Assembly (NCBI GenBank): GCA_024683115.1
Contig: JAIKYM010000124.1
Span: 1-17,793 of the forward strand
Direction: 5' to 3'
DNA from: Bacilli bacterium
Lineage (GTDB): Bacteria; Bacillota_I; Bacilli_A; RF39; UBA660
DNA length: 17,793 nucleotides
This document shows, in pieces, positions 1 to 6,155 of this stretch. Under the pieces are notes generated by a model. The model worked only from the letters and a program-made list of their open reading frames with translations, ran no database searches and had not been told where the DNA came from. Numbering within the stretch: the stretch's first letter is position 1; every line of letters begins with the position of its first letter. The position numbers and the translations under genes were made by a program.

Positions 1-143
1 CTTTAATAATATTGACTACATTAGTAGTTACAATTCTAGTAAGTATTAACATGTATAAGCAATACTTAGCATTAATATGGAAAGCAGAGATGCTTGAACA
101 AACAAAACAAATAAATAAAAAATTAGAAATGAGTGATAAATAA
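1..143 (+). CDS. C-terminal fragment of a membrane protein, unknown function
   Basis: An open frame enters from the left edge (first full codon at position 3) and ends at the TAA at 141-143, giving about 46 residues. The visible part starts with a hydrophobic stretch (LTTLVVTILVSI) that looks like a membrane segment. It continues into a polar, Lys/Glu/Gln-rich tail (EMLEQTKQINKKLEMSDK) that is probably cytoplasmic and helical. The stop overlaps the lgt start by one base (TAATG), which suggests translational coupling and a shared transcript. The family cannot be recognised from this fragment. Confidence 0.6.
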   Translation, partial: LIILTTLVVTILVSINMYKQYLALIWKAEMLEQTKQINKKLEMSDK

Positions 144-958
144 TGAATCCAGTAGCATTTACAATTGGTGTATTCGAAATTAGATGGTATTCAATATTTA
201 TTTTAGCAGCAGTTATATTTGGTTATATAACTATTAATAGAGAAGCTAAAAGATTTGGTATACGTGGAGACTTTGTATTTAATATGATGTTCTGGTCTTT
301 TATAGTAGGACTAATATGTGCAAGATTATATTATGTAATATTTAATCTAGATTTATTCAAATCAGATCCTTTATCTATTGTTAAGTTATGGGAAGGTGGA
401 CTTGCTATTCATGGCGGTTTACTTGGAGGTCTAGTAACAATAATTCTATATTGTAAGAAATATAAAGTTAAAACTATTAGAATATTAGATTTTGTAGCTC
501 CAGCTATGTTATTAAGCCAAGCAATTGGTAGATGGGGTAACTTCTTTAATCAAGAAGCTCATGGAGCAGCAATTGATCCAGATACTCTTAGAAGAATATT
601 TATACCTGATTTTATTATTAATGGTATGACAATAGATGGCGTTACTTATACACCTTCATTCTTATTCGAATCAATCATATGCTTAGTAATGTTTATATTA
701 ATAGCATTTATAAGAAGAGGAAAATACGTTAAGATAGGACAACCACTTGGATTATATTTACTAGCTTATGGTGGAATTAGATTCTTTATTGAAATGGGAA
801 GAACTGATTCACTTATGTTAGGTGGCTTCAAGATGGCTCAAATAATATCCGTAATCTTCTTTATCTCAGGATTATGTATAATGGCTTATACATCAAGAAA
901 GAGTAAATTTGAAGACTTATATAATGACGCATCAAATATTGATGAAATTAGATTTTAG
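143..958 (+). CDS. lgt: Prolipoprotein diacylglyceryl transferase (Lgt)
   Basis: Lgt is an integral membrane enzyme that moves the diacylglyceryl group from phosphatidylglycerol to the lipobox cysteine of prelipoproteins, the first step of lipoprotein maturation. The 271-residue length is normal (Bacillus about 269). It shows the family hallmarks: the IHGGLLGGL segment around residues 89-97 with His90, and the signature GRWGNFFNQEAHG around 129-141. In that signature Arg130 and Glu138 match the Arg and Glu known to be essential in E. coli Lgt. A late RFFIE segment lies near 223-227. About seven hydrophobic segments are visible. The start is fixed by the one-base overlap with the preceding gene; there is no strong Shine-Dalgarno, so coupling is likely. 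The tail after the last membrane segment is acidic and of no known role. Confidence 0.97.
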   Translation: MNPVAFTIGVFEIRWYSIFILAAVIFGYITINREAKRFGIRGDFVFNMMFWSFIVGLICARLYYVIFNLDLFKSDPLSIVKLWEGGLAIHGGLLGGLVTIILYCKKYKVKTIRILDFVAPAMLLSQAIGRWGNFFNQEAHGAAIDPDTLRRIFIPDFIINGMTIDGVTYTPSFLFESIICLVMFILIAFIRRGKYVKIGQPLGLYLLAYGGIRFFIEMGRTDSLMLGGFKMAQIISVIFFISGLCIMAYTSRKSKFEDLYNDASNIDEIRF

Positions 959-967
959 GAGATTCGT

Positions 968-1303
968 ATGAAGAATATTGATGAGTTATCAGTATATCAA
1001 AAGATAGATGAATTAAATAGTTGTATTGCTAAGATAGAATTAGCTGAACAAGAACCAGGAGGAGAATTATATAATAATTTCCTTCTAAGAGCTTTATTAG
1101 GTGATAGAGTTGCAACTATAAATGATTATAAAAGTTTAGTAGTTCGTGCTGATTATATATTAAAATCAACTGATGTTGGAACAGATGCAAGATACTATGC
1201 GGAAAAGGAATTTGATGCACAACTAACTGAAGCTTTATTAATGTTCCCTGGTTATACTAGAGGATATGTTGAAGATACTGAACCTACATATGGAAGTAGA
1301 TAA
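968..1303 (+). CDS. Small helical protein of unknown function
   Basis: This 111-residue soluble protein has no recognised domain. It starts 9 bases after lgt, with a TAGGAG Shine-Dalgarno overlapping the lgt stop codon, so it belongs to the lgt transcript. The sequence appears mostly helical, rich in Leu, Glu, Asp and Tyr, with no membrane segment, no signal peptide and one cysteine (position 19). The helical layout loosely recalls the YlbF/YmcA family of small Firmicutes regulators, but I see no diagnostic motif and would not assign it. The last codons (Gly-Ser-Arg) lie inside the 5' arm of an intrinsic terminator, so this is the final gene of the lgt unit. Confidence 0.8.
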   Translation: MKNIDELSVYQKIDELNSCIAKIELAEQEPGGELYNNFLLRALLGDRVATINDYKSLVVRADYILKSTDVGTDARYYAEKEFDAQLTEALLMFPGYTRGYVEDTEPTYGSR

Positions 1304-1318
1304 AACTACTTCCTTTTT
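1292..1318 (+). terminator. Intrinsic terminator overlapping the end of the preceding gene
   Basis: GGAAGTAG (1292-1299) pairs perfectly with CTACTTCC (1306-1313) across the loop ATAAAA, followed by five T. The 5' arm is coding sequence and the stop codon TAA (1301-1303) lies in the loop. It closes the lgt transcript. Confidence 0.85.
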
Positions 1319-1344
1319 ACTTTTTATTATAAAAGTGATATATT
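1316..1344 (+). promoter_or_regulatory. Candidate promoter for mrnC-rlmB-sigma operon
   Basis: TTTACT (1316-1321) and TATATT (1339-1344) are separated by 17 bases, and a TG one base before the -10 box makes it an extended -10 promoter. It lies directly after the upstream terminator. The predicted start near 1351 would leave a leader of only about ten bases before mrnC. Confidence 0.45.
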
Positions 1345-1359
1345 AAGAGCGGTGGTTGC

Positions 1360-1713
1360 ATGAATAACTTAGTTATGGCGTATCTAGGTGATGCTGTATA
1401 TGAGTTATTTATAAGAAATTATCTTATAAATAAGGGTATATGCAAAGTTAAAGATTTACAAAATGAAAGTATTAAATATGTATCAGCAGTATCACAAAGA
1501 AGAATACTAGAACAATTAATAGATGATAATTTCTTGACTGAAGAAGAAATAGAAATAGTTAATCGAGGAAGAAATGCATCATCTCATCCTAGTAAAACAA
1601 CGGATATTGTTACTTATAAGAAGGCAACAGGACTTGAGTGTTTAATTGGAAATTTATATAAAGATAACAAAGATAGATGTTATGAAATATTACAAAGAAT
1701 AGTGGGTGAATAA
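1360..1713 (+). CDS. mrnC: Mini-ribonuclease III (23S rRNA maturation)
   Basis: Mini-III is a dimeric RNase III-like nuclease without a double-stranded-RNA-binding domain that matures the ends of 23S rRNA precursor in Bacillus. The 117 residues carry the N-terminal catalytic segment MAYLGDAVYE (Asp11 is the expected metal ligand), RGRNA around 69-73, and TYKKATGLECLIGNLY at 85-100, all typical of the family. It is shorter than the Bacillus protein (about 143) because it begins about ten residues later and lacks a C-terminal tail. An upstream in-frame TGA at 1336-1338 and a lack of other start codons fix the ATG at 1360, preceded by GGTGG. Its position directly before rlmB and the sigma factor gene matches Bacillus. 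Confidence 0.95.
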   Translation: MNNLVMAYLGDAVYELFIRNYLINKGICKVKDLQNESIKYVSAVSQRRILEQLIDDNFLTEEEIEIVNRGRNASSHPSKTTDIVTYKKATGLECLIGNLYKDNKDRCYEILQRIVGE

Positions 1714-1714
1714 A

Positions 1715-2389
1715 ATGAGAACATGTGGAAAGAATGTTTTTAAGGAATTAGATCCTAAGGATATAAGAAAGGTATATATTTCAAATAAATTTAATGATAA
1801 AGAAGTAGTTAAATTTATCCAAGAAAATAAAATATCTTATACTCCAACAGATCAAAGAGAAATGGATCGTATGATGCCTCATAATCAAGGTATTATTGCT
1901 GATATCAATGATTATGAGTATAGAGATTTATCAGTTATTACTGAAGATGATGATTTTGTATTAATATTAGATCATCTTGAAGATCCACATAATTTTGGAG
2001 CAATAATAAGAACATGTGAAACTAGAGGTATTAAAAATATAATAATACCTAAAGATAGATCAGTTGTTGTTAATGATACAGTTATGAAGACTTCAACAGG
2101 AGCATTAAATCACGTTAATATTATCATGGTAACTAATTTAGTTAATACTATGAATAAATTAAAAGATATGGGATTCTATGTATATGCTGCTGAAGCAGAC
2201 GGAGTAGATTACCGTAAGGTTGATTATGCTGATAAGAAAGTATTAGTTATTGGTTCTGAAGGATTTGGTTTATCTCGTTTAGTTAGAGATAATGCAGATG
2301 AAATAATTTCATTACCTATGAAAGGTGTAATTAATTCACTTAATGCATCGGTTGCTGCTGGCATATTAATATATGGTATAGGAGATTAA
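1715..2389 (+). CDS. rlmB: TrmH/SpoU-family RNA 2'-O-methyltransferase, RlmB-like
   Basis: This is a SPOUT-class methyltransferase that most likely methylates the 2'-OH of a guanosine in 23S rRNA with S-adenosylmethionine. I chose ATG 1715 (224 residues) because it begins MRTCGKNVF, matching the usual start of the family, and sits one base after mrnC with GGGTG upstream. A GTG at 1706 inside mrnC would add three residues. An N-terminal substrate-binding domain (about 1-70) is followed by the catalytic domain with its three motifs: motif 1 DHLEDPHNFGAIIRTCE, motif 2 VLVIGSEGFGLSRLV and motif 3 ISLPMKGVINSLNASVAAG, which forms the trefoil-knot cofactor site. It is slightly shorter than the Bacillus protein (about 249). 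The exact target nucleotide cannot be read from sequence. Confidence 0.93.
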   Translation: MRTCGKNVFKELDPKDIRKVYISNKFNDKEVVKFIQENKISYTPTDQREMDRMMPHNQGIIADINDYEYRDLSVITEDDDFVLILDHLEDPHNFGAIIRTCETRGIKNIIIPKDRSVVVNDTVMKTSTGALNHVNIIMVTNLVNTMNKLKDMGFYVYAAEADGVDYRKVDYADKKVLVIGSEGFGLSRLVRDNADEIISLPMKGVINSLNASVAAGILIYGIGD

Positions 2390-2390
2390 T

Positions 2391-2978
2391 ATGGGTTATC
2401 AAGATGGGGAATTAATTGATAATGTATCAGATAATTCCGAAGAAGCTAGAGATATATTATATGATAAGTATAAATATATCGTAGATATTATAGTTACTAA
2501 GTATAAAAAGAGTGCATATTATTTATCTATTGATATGCAAGAACTTCAACAAGAAGCCTTATTAGGTTTCTCGGATGCTCTTTATTCATTTAATGATTCA
2601 AAGGAAGCTAATTTAGCTACATTTATATCATTATGTGTTGAAAGAAGAGTAGCTAACTATATAAAAAAGAATTCAACTAAAAAGATGAAGATAATGAGAG
2701 AAGTAATATCTCTTGATGAACAAATAGGTGATGATATATCTCTAATGGATACTATCACTGATTCATCTTCTCCTGAAGATATTCTTCAAGATGAAGAAGA
2801 AAAGAAAGAACTATTAAAGAAGATCAAGGAATTATTATCTCCACAAGAATTAGAGGTATATAAATTATTACTTCATAACTTCTCTTATGATGACATTGCA
2901 TCAATTTTAAATATTAATAGTAAAAAAATATATGATTATGTATATCGCATAAGGAAGAAACTTAAAGATTTATGTTGA
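2391..2978 (+). CDS. sigH: Sigma-70 family factor, SigH-like
   Basis: This 195-residue alternative sigma factor starts one base after rlmB, with GGAGAT inside the rlmB end as ribosome binding site. Region 2 is recognisable at about 20-95 (EARDILYDKYKYIV, DMQELQQEALLGFSDALYSF, ATFISLCVERRVANYIKK), covering core binding and -10 recognition. A linker with ISLDEQIGDDISLMD follows, then region 4 with a C-terminal helix-turn-helix (LSPQELEVYKLL, SYDDIASILNINSKKIYDYVYRIRKKL). Place and length match Bacillus sigH, which sits between rlmB/rae1 and rpmG-secE and controls early sporulation and competence genes. Orthology is inferred from synteny. In this organism the regulon is unknown, and nothing in the window proves sporulation. 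The stop is TGA, evidence for the standard code. Confidence 0.85.
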   Translation: MGYQDGELIDNVSDNSEEARDILYDKYKYIVDIIVTKYKKSAYYLSIDMQELQQEALLGFSDALYSFNDSKEANLATFISLCVERRVANYIKKNSTKKMKIMREVISLDEQIGDDISLMDTITDSSSPEDILQDEEEKKELLKKIKELLSPQELEVYKLLLHNFSYDDIASILNINSKKIYDYVYRIRKKLKDLC

Positions 2979-3007
2979 TTTATAGGCATTTCTGTGTTAT
3001 ATTTAAT

Positions 3008-3037
3008 TTGTACACGGAAGTGTTTTTTTTATACAAT
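3008..3037 (+). promoter_or_regulatory. Candidate promoter for secE-nusG with embedded mini-hairpin
   Basis: TTGTAC (3008-3013) and TACAAT (3032-3037) are spaced by 18 bases. The spacer also holds ACAC-GGAA-GTGT (3012-3023) followed by eight T, a four-pair hairpin with a GNRA-type loop that could weakly terminate the sigma factor transcript. Either reading, or both, is possible. Confidence 0.35.
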
Positions 3038-3058
3038 AAAATATGTAGGGTGGTAAAA

Positions 3059-3484
3059 ATGGCAAAAAAGGAAAAAGAAGTTAAAGTAACTAAGGAAGAA
3101 ACAAAAGAAACTAAGAAAGCTGAAAAGGAAGTTAAATTATCTCCTAAACAAGCTAGAAAGTTAGAATTAGCTAAAGAAAGAGAAAAATATGAAGAACAAA
3201 TCGACAAATTAATCGATGAAAAATATGAAGCTAAAAAAAATAAAGATAAGAAGAAAGTAAAAGAAATCAAAAAGCAAATAAAAGAAGCTAAGATTGCTAG
3301 AGCTGAAGTTGGTTCTGCTGACACATTTGGTGGAGCTGTTAGAGCTGAAATGAAGCTTGTTAGATGGCCTTCTGCTAAAGAAGTAGCTAAATATTCAATT
3401 GCAGTATTAGTATTTGTATTATTCTTTGCTGGTTTCTTCTATTTAATAACAGCATTATTTGCATTATTGAAAGGGGCATTTTAA
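3059..3484 (+). CDS. secE: Preprotein translocase subunit SecE with long N-terminal extension
   Basis: SecE clamps and stabilises SecY in the SecYEG channel. I place the start at ATG 3059 (141 residues), preceded by TAGGGTGG. The open frame runs further upstream to 2972, but that part lacks a Shine-Dalgarno and overlaps the sigma gene. The real SecE core is only the C-terminal 50 residues: the amphipathic segment with the family motif KLVRWPSAKEV (about 99-109) and one membrane helix (about 112-137). Residues 1-90 are an unusual extension, extremely rich in Lys and Glu, predicted as long charged helices or a coiled coil on the cytoplasmic side. Typical single-span SecE is about 60 residues. 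It is followed by nusG after two bases, the conserved secE-nusG pair. Confidence 0.93.
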   Translation: MAKKEKEVKVTKEETKETKKAEKEVKLSPKQARKLELAKEREKYEEQIDKLIDEKYEAKKNKDKKKVKEIKKQIKEAKIARAEVGSADTFGGAVRAEMKLVRWPSAKEVAKYSIAVLVFVLFFAGFFYLITALFALLKGAF

Positions 3485-3486
3485 AA

Positions 3487-4026
3487 ATGGAAAAGTTATG
3501 GTATGTAGTTAATACTTATTCAGGTCATGAAGCAAAAGTTAAAGAAAAACTTGAAATGAGAGCTGCTTCAATGGGATTCGAAGATAATATCTATAGAATT
3601 GTTATCCCTGAAGAAACTATCATTGAAACAACTAAAGATGGTACAACTAAGGAAAAGAAGAAAAAGATGTTCCCAGGTTATATCTTAGTTGAAATGGTTA
3701 TGACTGATGAAGCATGGTATATCGTACGTAATACTCCAGGTGTAACAGGATTCATTGGTTCATCTGGTAAAGGTGCTAAACCTACACCACTTCCACCTCA
3801 AGAAATAGATAAGATACTTGTTAGCATGGGTATGTCTAGAGTTAATGTTGATACTGAACTTAAAGCTGGTACAACTGTTGATATCATTGATGGACCATTC
3901 AAAGGTATGTATGGTGTTATCGATAATGTAGATACTGCTAATAACAAGTTAAATGTATTAATCGACTTATTTGGACAAGAAACTCCAGTTGAAGTTGAAT
4001 TATTCCAAGTTAATGTTCGTCAATAA
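3487..4026 (+). CDS. nusG: Transcription termination/antitermination factor NusG
   Basis: NusG binds the clamp of RNA polymerase through its NGN domain and affects pausing, termination and coupling to the ribosome. The 179-residue protein has the N-terminal NGN domain (WYVVNTYSGHEAKVKEKLE near the start, MFPGYILVEM and RNTPGVTGFIG in the middle) and a C-terminal KOW domain (VDIIDGPFKGMYGVIDNVD). The length is the normal Firmicutes size. The start ATG lies two bases after the secE stop, with AAAGGGG as ribosome binding site. A strong terminator follows at once, so secE-nusG form one unit separate from rplK. Confidence 0.97.
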   Translation: MEKLWYVVNTYSGHEAKVKEKLEMRAASMGFEDNIYRIVIPEETIIETTKDGTTKEKKKKMFPGYILVEMVMTDEAWYIVRNTPGVTGFIGSSGKGAKPTPLPPQEIDKILVSMGMSRVNVDTELKAGTTVDIIDGPFKGMYGVIDNVDTANNKLNVLIDLFGQETPVEVELFQVNVRQ

Positions 4027-4052
4027 ATAGAAGGATAACCTTCTATTTTTTA
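4025..4052 (+). terminator. Intrinsic terminator after nusG
   Basis: A perfect hairpin with arms AATAGAAGG and CCTTCTATT around the loop ATAA (4035-4038) runs into a T-rich stretch ending at 4052. It starts in the nusG stop codon and ends the secE-nusG transcript. Confidence 0.92.
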
Positions 4053-4081
4053 TTTCACAAATAAATAATATGTAGTAGAAT
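4053..4081 (+). promoter_or_regulatory. Candidate promoter for the HNH-like gene
   Basis: TTTCAC (4053-4058) and TAGAAT (4076-4081) are spaced by 17 bases directly after the nusG terminator. This would give a leader of at most about 15 bases. Confidence 0.35.
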
Positions 4082-4102
4082 AAATAACTTGAGATGAGAC
4101 AT

Positions 4103-4504
4103 ATGGATTATAATAAGCGAAAACAATTAATTCTTAAGGCTATGAGAAAAATCTACTATGAAAATATAAATCCTAGATATGATTGGATGGGGTATATGAT
4201 TACAGATGATAATAAACCTACATATCATCATATAGTTAAGAGGGAAGATCTAATAGAACAAGACTTAGATCCTTCTCCTACGATAGAAAATGGTGCTTAT
4301 CTAGGCAAGTGTAGTCATGAGATGTTACATGTTATTGAACAAATTGATCCAGAATTATATATGTGTTGGAATGATTTATTTTTTATGATTAATAACTTTG
4401 GTGTATTTCCTGTTAACCATATCTGGGAGTTAGTATTTAAACTTAAAAGACAAACAGAAGATGAGATAACAGCATACAAACAAAGTAAAAACCGCATAAA
4501 ATAA
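4103..4504 (+). CDS. Small HNH-endonuclease-like protein
   Basis: This 133-residue protein (ATG 4103; an in-frame ATG at 4094 would add three residues, and both have weak Shine-Dalgarno) carries an HNH-like core. It contains YHHIVKRED (41-49, His42/His43), then IENGAYLGKCSHEMLHVIE (61-79) with Asn63, His72 and His76 in the usual H-N-H spacing of a beta-beta-alpha-metal fold. The CxxC zinc pairs found in many HNH nucleases are absent. Such genes occur in phage and accessory DNA, but some copies are stable chromosomal genes of unknown role. Here it sits alone between nusG and rplK, a position normally empty in Firmicutes, with its own apparent promoter and no nearby integrase or phage genes. 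Nuclease activity is inferred only from the motif; a structural or RNA-related role is possible. Confidence 0.7.
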   Translation: MDYNKRKQLILKAMRKIYYENINPRYDWMGYMITDDNKPTYHHIVKREDLIEQDLDPSPTIENGAYLGKCSHEMLHVIEQIDPELYMCWNDLFFMINNFGVFPVNHIWELVFKLKRQTEDEITAYKQSKNRIK

Positions 4505-4514
4505 TCAAAAAAAC

Positions 4515-4543
4515 TTGATATTTGCATATATTAATGTTATTAT
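4515..4543 (+). promoter_or_regulatory. Strong promoter for rplK-rplA
   Basis: TTGATA (4515-4520) and TATTAT (4538-4543) are spaced by exactly 17 bases, with an extended -10 TG at 4535-4536. The predicted start is near 4550, just upstream of the L1-type leader. Confidence 0.75.
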
Positions 4544-4574
4544 CTTAATTGCTAAATTATTTATTTAGTATTAC

Positions 4575-4612
4575 TTGTGGGAGGGAAGATGCGGATTTGC
4601 CCTAGACCACAA
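4575..4612 (+). promoter_or_regulatory. L1-binding mRNA leader upstream of rplK (autoregulatory site)
   Basis: TTGTGG (4575-4580) pairs with CCACAA (4607-4612). Inside, GGG (4583-4585) pairs with CCC (4600-4602), leaving the asymmetric internal loop GA on one side and TAGA on the other. This GUGGGAG...AGACCAC arrangement is the known L1 recognition element shared by 23S rRNA helix 76-77 and the L11-operon leaders in bacteria and archaea. L1, made from rplA just downstream, is therefore expected to repress translation of rplK-rplA when in excess. The site lies 30 bases before the rplK start. Confidence 0.8.
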
Positions 4613-4641
4613 CGCGAAAAAACTGAAAGGAAGTGTTTTAC

Positions 4642-5232
4642 GTGGCAAAAGAAATCTTTAGAAAAGTAAAATTACAAATCGAAGCTGGTAAAGCTACTCC
4701 AGCACCACCAGTTGGTACTGCTGTAGGTCCATTAGGAATTAACATTCAAGATTTTTGTCAAAAGTACAATGATGCTACTAGAGATAAAATGGGTAACGTT
4801 ATTCCAGTTGAATTAACAGTTTATACTGATAAGTCATTCGATTTCGTATTAAAGACTCCACCAGCTGCTAAATTAATTAAGCAATATGCTAAGATTAATA
4901 AGGCTAGTTCAAAGGGAGCAAACGAAATAGTTGCAACTTTAACAAAAGAAGACGTTCAGAAAATTGCTGAAACTAAAATGGTTGACTTAAATGCATACGA
5001 TATTGATGCTGCTATGAAAATCATTGAAGGAACTGCAAGAAACATGGGTGTTGCTGTTAAAGGTGTTAACGATGCTGAATTAGCTGAACAAGCTAAAGAA
5101 GCTATCGCTGAAGAAAGAGAAGCTGCTAAAAGAGAAGCTGCACTTGAAGCAATGGAAGCATCTGCTGCTGATACAAGTGTTGACGTAGAAGTAACTACTG
5201 AAAAGAAAGACGAAGAGTCTACTGAAGAATAA
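4642..5232 (+). CDS. rplK: 50S ribosomal protein L11 with acidic C-terminal extension
   Basis: L11 forms, with 23S rRNA, the GTPase-associated centre that activates EF-G and RelA. I chose GTG 4642 because it gives the canonical MA-K start and sits 8 bases after AAAGGAAG; an upstream GTG at 4633 overlaps that site. Of the 196 residues, 1-140 are a normal L11: the N-terminal domain with KATPAPPVGTAVGPLGINI (17-35) and the C-terminal rRNA-binding domain with ATLTKEDVQKIAETKM and GTARNMGVAVKG. L11 usually ends here at about 141 residues. Residues 141-196 are an extra tail, first Ala/Glu helical, then strongly acidic, ending EKKDEESTEE. It is followed by rplA and preceded by an L1-type control site. 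Confidence 0.96.
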   Translation: MAKEIFRKVKLQIEAGKATPAPPVGTAVGPLGINIQDFCQKYNDATRDKMGNVIPVELTVYTDKSFDFVLKTPPAAKLIKQYAKINKASSKGANEIVATLTKEDVQKIAETKMVDLNAYDIDAAMKIIEGTARNMGVAVKGVNDAELAEQAKEAIAEEREAAKREAALEAMEASAADTSVDVEVTTEKKDEESTEE

Positions 5233-5289
5233 TTATAATATTATTTAAATATAAAAATCCGCTAATAAACCACGATTGGAGGTAAAATG

Positions 5290-5988
5290 ATGAGAAAGTC
5301 AGGAAAGAAATATGTGGAAGCTTCAAAATTAGTTGAAGCAAATAAAGCTTATTCTTTAGACGAAGCTGTTGAATTAGTTAAGAAGACTTCTATAACTAAA
5401 TTTGATTCTTCTATCGAATTAGCTATGAAACTTAACATCGATACTAAAAAGGCTGACCAACAATTAAGAGGTTCTTTAGTATTACCAAATGGTAATGGAA
5501 AGAATAAGAGAATCTTAGTTTTAGCTAAGGGCTCTGCTGCAGAAGCTGCTAAAAAAGCTGGTGCTGATTTTGTTGGTGAACAAGATTTAATTGATAAAAT
5601 CGCTAAAGAAAACTGGTTTGAATATGATGTAATCATTGCTACACCAGACATGATGCCTTTATTAGGTAAGATTGGTAAGGTTTTAGGACCTAGAGGTTTA
5701 ATGCCAAATCCTAAAACTGGAACAGTTACTACAGATCCAGCTAGAGCTGTAGAAGATGTTAAAAAAGGTATGGTTGAATATAGAGCTGACCAATATGGTA
5801 ATATCCATGTTATGGTTGGTAAAGCATCATTCGATGATAAGAAGTTAAGTGAAAACTTAGCTTACGTAATTACTCAAATAGTAAAGGCTAAACCTGCTAC
5901 TGTTAAGGGTAAATATGTTCAAACCATATCTATTAGTTCAACTATGGGTCCTGGTATTCATGTTGATCTAAATTCAATTGACATGTAA
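5290..5988 (+). CDS. rplA: 50S ribosomal protein L1
   Basis: L1 forms the mobile L1 stalk that guides deacylated tRNA out of the E site, and it represses its own operon. The 232-residue protein has the normal length and motifs: the N-terminal MRKSGKKY start matching MAKxGKKY of relatives, the FDSSIELAMKLNID segment, the highly conserved LGKIGKVLGPRGLMPNPKTGTVT, and the C-terminal ISSTMGPGIHVD. Two adjacent ATGs are possible (5287 and 5290). I prefer 5290 because GGAGG at 5278-5282 is then 7 bases away and the protein start aligns with the family. It is co-transcribed with rplK; the gap between them (5233-5289) is AT-rich with no clear terminator. Confidence 0.96.
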   Translation: MRKSGKKYVEASKLVEANKAYSLDEAVELVKKTSITKFDSSIELAMKLNIDTKKADQQLRGSLVLPNGNGKNKRILVLAKGSAAEAAKKAGADFVGEQDLIDKIAKENWFEYDVIIATPDMMPLLGKIGKVLGPRGLMPNPKTGTVTTDPARAVEDVKKGMVEYRADQYGNIHVMVGKASFDDKKLSENLAYVITQIVKAKPATVKGKYVQTISISSTMGPGIHVDLNSIDM

Positions 5989-6024
5989 TTATTTATGTGT
6001 TAAATTATTAATTGTTAAAAAAAC

Positions 6025-6085
6025 GAGTACCGAAGACAGCAGGGAACACGTTGAGTGTTTTAATTATCCTGCCGAGGGAAGGTTT
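6025..6085 (+). promoter_or_regulatory. L10 ribosomal protein leader (rplJ autoregulation)
   Basis: The segment GAGTACCGAAGACAGCAGG...CCTGCCGAGG is the recognisable L10 leader. GCAGG (6039-6043) pairs with CCTGC (6068-6072). An apical hairpin AACAC (6045-6049)/GTGTT (6055-6059) has loop GTTGA. The flanking unpaired GA-rich bases form the kink-turn-like site bound by the L10-(L12) complex in Bacillus and relatives. The 3' end, GGAAGGTTT (6077-6085), can pair over nine positions with AAACTTTCC (6104-6112), the 5' arm of the terminator that follows. The leader can therefore switch between read-through and termination. It governs rplJ-rplL. Confidence 0.9.
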
Positions 6086-6102
6086 AATAGTCTTTTGATT
6101 AT

Positions 6103-6129
6103 AAAACTTTCCACGTGGAAAGTTTTTTT
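6103..6129 (+). terminator. Attenuator terminator of the L10 leader
   Basis: This near-perfect palindrome has ten-pair arms starting AAAACTTTCC (6103-6112), loop ACGT (6113-6116), and seven T ending at 6129. It lies 26 bases before rplJ and is the off-state structure of the leader. Its 5' arm is shared with the alternative pairing to 6077-6085. Confidence 0.9.
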
Positions 6130-6155
6130 ATAGAAAATTGTAAGGAGGAACATAT

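Noticed and set aside
2980..3324. Long minus-strand open frame opposite secE
   Set aside because: It mirrors the Lys/Glu-rich secE extension, giving a Ser/Phe/Leu-rich low-complexity product without a ribosome binding site; secE is well supported.
4633..4641. GTG at 4633 as rplK start
   Set aside because: It overlaps the Shine-Dalgarno AAAGGAAG and gives a non-canonical N-terminus; GTG 4642 fits both spacing and family.
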